From assembly GCF_042433955.1 (NCBI RefSeq), contig NZ_JBHLUH010000079.1:1-64000 (forward strand): 64,000 bases of DNA. The letters are read 5' to 3'. The translations under genes were made by a program, and so were the position numbers. Below the pieces are notes generated by a model. It worked only from the letters and a program-made list of their open reading frames with translations. It was not told where the DNA came from and searched no databases. Below are positions 60,497 to 64,000 of this stretch, piece after piece. This stretch comes from Phytohabitans kaempferiae. GTDB lineage: Bacteria > Actinomycetota > Actinomycetes > Mycobacteriales > Micromonosporaceae. The first letter of the stretch is position 1. Each line of letters opens with the position of its first letter.

Positions 60497-61069
60497 TCAG
60501 CATGTGTGGCTCCCCTGCTTGCTTTCGGTGACCAGCCACTGTCCGGTCGTGTGCAGCGTCACGGTCGCGACGGCCGCGAGCTCTTTCTCCTTGATCTCGC
60601 TGTTGGGCACCGGGGACTGGTTGGACTTGTAGACCAGCTTCAGGGCGCTGTAGTCCAGGCAGGAGCGGATGGTGACCTTCGGTGGCTTGGCCGCCAGGTC
60701 GACCGTGCTGTCGAGCACCGTGGCCTTCTGCGAGCCGATCTGCACCGCGCCGATGTTCTTGAGCTTGCGGATGTTGTGCTGGGTCAGGCTCAGCAGCGGA
60801 TTCGCGAGGTAACGAAGCAGATTCGGGTCGTCCGGGTCGGCAACTTGCGATGCCAATGCGTAGGTCTGGATGTAGCCGTTGTACGCGCCGATGGCCTGCT
60901 GCTCAGCGGCTGTGACACTCGGCGCCACGCTGGGTGTGGGGCTGGCGCTTGGCGCCGCGGTGGTCGGCGCGGGCGTTGGGTCTTCGTCTGTGGTGCATGC
61001 GGCGATGAGCAGGGCCAGCAACGCCCCGCCGACGGCCAGCAACGGCCTAGTCCTTCGCGGTACCTTCAC
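60497..61069 (-). CDS. Lipoprotein of unknown function
   Basis: 190 residues from GTG 61069 with GGGGAGG five bases before. The lipobox LLIAAC (about residue 25) follows a hydrophobic signal, and then a Thr/Pro/Ser-rich stalk. The globular part starts AAEQQAIGAYNGYIQTYALA and ends VATVTLHTTGQWLVTESKQG, similar to NTF2/calcium-channel-like small lipoproteins of actinobacteria. Two cysteines (SCLDY and the C-terminal HTC) may form a disulfide. Function unknown. Confidence 0.75.
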   Translation of the reverse strand: MKVPRRTRPLLAVGGALLALLIAACTTDEDPTPAPTTAAPSASPTPSVAPSVTAAEQQAIGAYNGYIQTYALASQVADPDDPNLLRYLANPLLSLTQHNIRKLKNIGAVQIGSQKATVLDSTVDLAAKPPKVTIRSCLDYSALKLVYKSNQSPVPNSEIKEKELAAVATVTLHTTGQWLVTESKQGSHTC

Positions 61070-61208
61070 GCCGTCCTCCCCAGGGCAATTGCCGCCTCGC
61101 CACCTATACGGCCCAGTCCAGCGGTGGGTTCTCGTCGTGTCGTGCCGCGACCGCGCAGGGACCCCGTCCGCAGCTGGATCCCGCCCGGGCGCAACGGAGC
61201 GGACCAGC

Positions 61209-61484
61209 TCACTGTGCCGGCTGGCTCCGCGACGGCTCGGACGTGGAGTCCGGCCCTGGCGCCAGGTGCTGATCCATGAGCTCGTCGACCTGGCTGACCA
61301 GCCGGGTCCTGGCCTTCTCGGCCAGCTTCTGCGCCTGCGGGCCGGCCGGGACTGTCTCGGTGAGGTAGTGCCGCCTCTTCGTCACCGGGTCGGTGCCCGC
61401 GTACACCTTCACTCTCAGTGAGCCGCTGGGCAGTTCCTCGATCATGCCGCGGCTGCGCCCGCCGCCCACCGTTCGAGTCGCCAT
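61209..61484 (-). pseudogene. N-terminal fragment of a tyrosine-recombinase integrase
   Basis: 91 codons from ATG 61484. RGMIEELPSGSLRVKVYAGT and DPVTKRRHYLTETVP, then AEKARTRLVSQVDE, is the arm-binding N-terminal domain of actinobacterial integrases. The frame then diverges (LMDQHLAPGP, Ser/Pro/Gln-rich) and stops, so the core-binding and catalytic domains are missing. It lies 81 bp downstream of the tRNA-Val 3' end and in the same direction, the usual place for an element's integrase, so it is a remnant of a lost element. Confidence 0.7.
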
Positions 61485-61565
61485 GGCGCGGATGGTAAAG
61501 CACTCGCACCACGCGCGGCACCACGCACTGCCTCTGAGATCGTGCCATCTTTGCTTTGAAATGGG

Positions 61566-61637
61566 TGGGCGCGGCAGGGTTCGAACCTGCGACCCCTCGG
61601 TTGTAAGCCGAGTGCTCTTCCGCTGAGCTACGCGCCC
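61566..61637 (-). tRNA. tRNA-Val (anticodon UAC)
   Basis: 72 bases on the reverse strand. The acceptor GGGCGCG pairs with CGCGCCC, with A as discriminator. The D-arm is GCTCAGCGGAAGAGC, the anticodon stem CTCGG/CCGAG holds loop CTTACAA (anticodon TAC), and the T-arm contains GGTTCGAACC. CCA is not encoded. Confidence 0.95.
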
Positions 61638-61709
61638 CCGGGCCAGGTGTCAGCCAGCGGCGGCTTAGCTTACCTTGCCGGGCGCCGCGGGCTCACCTCA
61701 AGTGGCGGC

Positions 61710-62174
61710 TCAGGCCTGCGCCTCGGCCAGTGCCTTGCGCCATCCGGCCTGGTCGCGTGCCTCGCCGGGCATGTTCATCTCGGCGAAGCGCACGATGCCC
61801 GCCTTGTCGATCACGAACGTGCCCCGGTTGGCGTAGCCGCGCTCGTCGTTGAACACGCCGTACGCCTGTGCGACCGCGCCGTGCGGCCAGAAGTCGGCCA
61901 GGAGCGGGAAGTCGTACCCCTCACGGTCGGCCCACACCTTGTGGCTGTAGACCGAGTCGACACTGATCGTGAGGACCTGGACATCGGCGTTGGCGTAGAC
62001 GCTCAGGTTTTCCGCGACCTCGCAGAGTTCACCCTTGCAGGTGCCGGTGAACGCGAGCGGATAGAACACCAGCAGCACGTTCTTGCCGCCCCGGAAGTCG
62101 GAGAGGCGCATCTCCTGGTTGTTTTGGTCGCGCAGCAGGAAGTCGGGCGCCTCCACGCCCACCGCGAGCGGCAT
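61710..62174 (-). CDS. AhpE-type peroxiredoxin
   Basis: 154 residues from ATG 62174 with AGAAGGG upstream. PDFLLRDQNNQEMRLSDFRG and VLLVFYPLAFTGTCKGELCE give the peroxidatic cysteine C46 in the TxxC motif, with a second cysteine at C51. TISVDSVYSHKVWADREGYD and GTFVIDKAGIVRF are family features. It reduces peroxides in the cytoplasm. The neighbouring DUF3052 and E1 genes match the ahpE-aceE order known from mycobacteria. Confidence 0.92.
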   Translation of the reverse strand: MPLAVGVEAPDFLLRDQNNQEMRLSDFRGGKNVLLVFYPLAFTGTCKGELCEVAENLSVYANADVQVLTISVDSVYSHKVWADREGYDFPLLADFWPHGAVAQAYGVFNDERGYANRGTFVIDKAGIVRFAEMNMPGEARDQAGWRKALAEAQA

Positions 62175-62248
62175 CGGATGACCCTTCTCCAGGGCGCACT
62201 GCACCTGGGCGGCGGTCGGGCACGCCGCCGGTGGTGGTGCGCGGCGGT

Positions 62249-62683
62249 CTACTTCTTGCGGGCGGCCCGTGGTGTCACGAGCCGTGCGGCACTCCAGTCC
62301 TTACCGGCATTGACCGTGGAAGTCTGCTGGAGCCCCGCCGTCGGTGCCACTTCGCTGATCTCGCTCGGCTCGACATGCCCGGGCCGGCCAGCCTTGGGCG
62401 TCAGCAACCACACCACGCCGTTGTCCGCCAGCGGGGTCAGCGTCTCGACGAGCAGCTCGAACAAATCACCGTCGCCGTCGCGGTACCAGACCAGCACCGC
62501 GTCCACGACCTCGTCCGTGTCCTCGTCGACCAGCTCCCCGCAGCGGTCAATCAGGGCGTCGCGGAGATCCTGGTCGACGTCCTCGTCGTACCCCATCTCC
62601 ATGACCACCATCCCCGGTTCGATGCCGAACCGGTCCGCCAGGCTGCGTACGCCGTCGGCGGCCTGACCAGCGGTCGCGCTCAC
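62249..62683 (-). CDS. DUF3052 protein
   Basis: 144 residues from GTG 62683 with GAGGAGG upstream. LADRFGIEPGMVVMEMGYDEDVD and LRDALIDRCGELVDEDTDEVVDAVLVWYRD are the DUF3052 core; DNGVVWLLTPKAGRPGHVEP follows. It is acidic, cytoplasmic and found beside aceE/ahpE in many actinobacteria. Function unknown. Confidence 0.88.
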   Translation of the reverse strand: MSATAGQAADGVRSLADRFGIEPGMVVMEMGYDEDVDQDLRDALIDRCGELVDEDTDEVVDAVLVWYRDGDGDLFELLVETLTPLADNGVVWLLTPKAGRPGHVEPSEISEVAPTAGLQQTSTVNAGKDWSAARLVTPRAARKK

Positions 62684-62789
62684 TGTCGCGTGCCTCCTCA
62701 TCTCAACACTCCCGGCGGGAACCGCCGATAGCGCGTAGTCCACACAGTTGCGTCGCCGTGCGCAAGTGGCGCACCGAGTGGAAGGCAAT

Positions 62790-64000
62790 TTACCGTGCCA
62801 AGAGCCCTCGGGCACCCTGGGTGATGGCATCTTCCGTCACGAGGACGTGACGGGCAGCCGGACCTAGCGGGATGAACGAGTCAACTGACGCGATTCGCCG
62901 CGCCGCGCCCACGTAGCCGCCGTCCACCAACGCGGCGAGTACGCCCTCACCGACTCCGCCGGAACGGCGTGTTTCGTCGACGATGAGTACTCGTCCGGTG
63001 GCGGCCGACTCGCGGATGATGTCGGCGACCGGCAGCGGGGCCAGCCAGCGCAGATCGATGACGCGCGAGCCCAGGCCCTCGGTGGCCAGCCGGGCGGCCG
63101 CGCGCAGCGACATGCGCACGCCGTTGCCGAACGTGATGATCGTCAGGTCTTCGGCCGAGCCGACGCCGTAGACCCGGGCCCGCCCGATCGGCACGTGGGC
63201 GGCGGACCAGGCGTCGGGTCGCACGTACGGGGCCAGCCACTCCCCGTCACCTTCCGTGTACAGGTCGCGCGTGTGGTAGAGGGCGATCGGCTCCAGGAAG
63301 ACGCACACGCTGCCGTCGACCGCCGCGCTGGCGAGGCAGGTGCGGAGCATGGGCGCGGCGTCGTCGGCCCGCGCCGGCACCGCGACCACCAGGCCGGGGA
63401 TGTCACGGAGTACGGCCACCGAGTTGTCGTTGTGGAAGTGCCCGCCGAAGCCCTCCTGGTAGGCGAGCCCGGCGACCCGCACGACCATGGGATTGCGGTA
63501 GGCGCCGCGGGAGAAGTACTGCATCGTGGCCGCCTCGCCACGGATCTGGTCTTCGGCGCTGTGCAGGTAGGCGAGGTACTGGATCTCCGGCACCGGGAGC
63601 ATGCCACTCAGCCCCGCGCCCAGGCCGAGGCCGAGGATCGAGGTCTCGTCGAGCAGCGTGTCGAAGACCCGGGATGCGCCGAAGCGGTCGCGCAGCCCCT
63701 TGGTGACCCCGTACACGCCGCCCTTGACCGCCACGTCCTCGCCGAAGACGACCACGCCCGGGTTGGCGACCATGCCGTCGGCGAGCGCCGCGTTGATCGT
63801 CTGGGCGAGCGTGAGCGGACCGGCGTCCTCCGGCAGCCGCCCGGCGAAGCCGTTGTCCCGCGCGGCGGCGGAGGGCCCCTCGGCCCGCGAGGCGGCCTCG
63901 GAGATCGCGCGGGCGACCCGTACCGGCCGGCGGGGGGCCAGCGGGGAGGCGATGTCGGCCGGTCCCTCCAGCTTCGGCTCGCCGAGCACCTCCTCGGCCA
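62790..64000 (-). CDS. 2-oxoacid dehydrogenase E1, beta-type (transketolase) part, runs off the window
   Basis: About 403 codons to the window edge, TAA at 62790. The pyrimidine-binding domain begins LTLAQTINAALADGMVANPG and has VVFGEDVAVKGGVYGVTKGL, ILGLGLGAGLSGMLPVPEIQ and QIRGEAATMQYFSRG. The C-terminal domain has LTIITFGNGVRMSLRAA, VIDLRWLAPLPV and VLIVDETRRSGGVGEGVLAA. It works with an E1 alpha partner, E2 and E3 in oxidative decarboxylation of pyruvate or branched-chain oxoacids. The frame is still open at 64,000 and the N-terminal segment is a linker, so an alpha-beta fusion is likely. Confidence 0.85.
   Translation of the reverse strand, partial: AEEVLGEPKLEGPADIASPLAPRRPVRVARAISEAASRAEGPSAAARDNGFAGRLPEDAGPLTLAQTINAALADGMVANPGVVVFGEDVAVKGGVYGVTKGLRDRFGASRVFDTLLDETSILGLGLGAGLSGMLPVPEIQYLAYLHSAEDQIRGEAATMQYFSRGAYRNPMVVRVAGLAYQEGFGGHFHNDNSVAVLRDIPGLVVAVPARADDAAPMLRTCLASAAVDGSVCVFLEPIALYHTRDLYTEGDGEWLAPYVRPDAWSAAHVPIGRARVYGVGSAEDLTIITFGNGVRMSLRAAARLATEGLGSRVIDLRWLAPLPVADIIRESAATGRVLIVDETRRSGGVGEGVLAALVDGGYVGAARRIASVDSFIPLGPAARHVLVTEDAITQGARGLLAR

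Overview
The window is GC-rich chromosomal DNA of an actinomycete. GTG starts are frequent, stop and start codons often overlap as GTGA or ATGA, and the gene set (GlnE with two glutamine synthetases, a CRP-domain encapsulin, AfsR/SARP and STAND regulators, a pSAM2-type integrative element) points to Actinobacteria. Micromonosporaceae is my best guess for the family, by gene content and order only.

Positions 1-9,156 begin with the N-terminal half of a family 2B encapsulin shell protein. Then come a secreted barrel-like protein, KDPG aldolase, an RDD membrane protein and glnA, which has a consensus GlnR box upstream. Two gene remnants follow, then a PLP decarboxylase coupled to a GT87-like mannosyltransferase, a large membrane protein, and one copy of an unusual 42-codon repeat. 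Positions 9,141-23,754 are conserved housekeeping DNA: an XRE/DUF5753 regulator, glnE, a class I amidotransferase, an LD-carboxypeptidase, the glnA2-type synthetase, nadE, panB, a BtuF-like protein, an RNB ribonuclease and a histone-H1-like protein. glnA, glnE and glnA2 together form the nitrogen-assimilation theme.

Positions 24,092-36,343 are an intact-looking integrative and conjugative element of the AICE type. It carries integrase, excisionase, a RepSA-type initiator, a DUF2637 transfer protein, a chain of small zinc-binding proteins, a TraB/FtsK translocase and a divergent HTH-TPR regulator. It lies between 30-bp direct repeats, and the right-hand repeat is the 3' end of rnpB (RNase P RNA, 36,314-36,725 complement), so the element uses the RNase P RNA gene as its integration site. 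Likely integrase arm sites and a three-level nested inverted repeat lie inside it.

Positions 36,754-48,817 hold a TauE/SafE-type transporter, a Nif3 / zinc-ribbon / RNase HI-phosphatase operon in which tandem copies of the repeat are inserted as GTGA-linked short ORFs, a flavoprotein-regulator-primase group, a DUF1501/DUF1800 pair and a glutamate-cysteine ligase family protein.

Positions 49,249-57,788 are the most interesting part. A SARP regulator without an ATPase domain and an AfsR-like NB-ARC/TPR protein without a SARP domain share a 13-residue motif, at the C-terminus of one and the N-terminus of the other. Between them lies a second NB-ARC/TPR protein, translationally coupled to a 139-residue helical protein. 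That pair shares a different motif of the kind known from bacterial amyloid-signalling NLR systems. A glycosyltransferase-like gene and a PfkB kinase gene complete the locus. I infer two motif-matched receptor/effector pairs, one of which may control a transcription factor.

The last 6 kb carry an ECF42 sigma factor with its YciI partner, a lipoprotein, an integrase fragment just downstream of tRNA-Val(UAC), AhpE-type peroxiredoxin, a DUF3052 protein and a 2-oxoacid dehydrogenase E1 gene that runs off the window.
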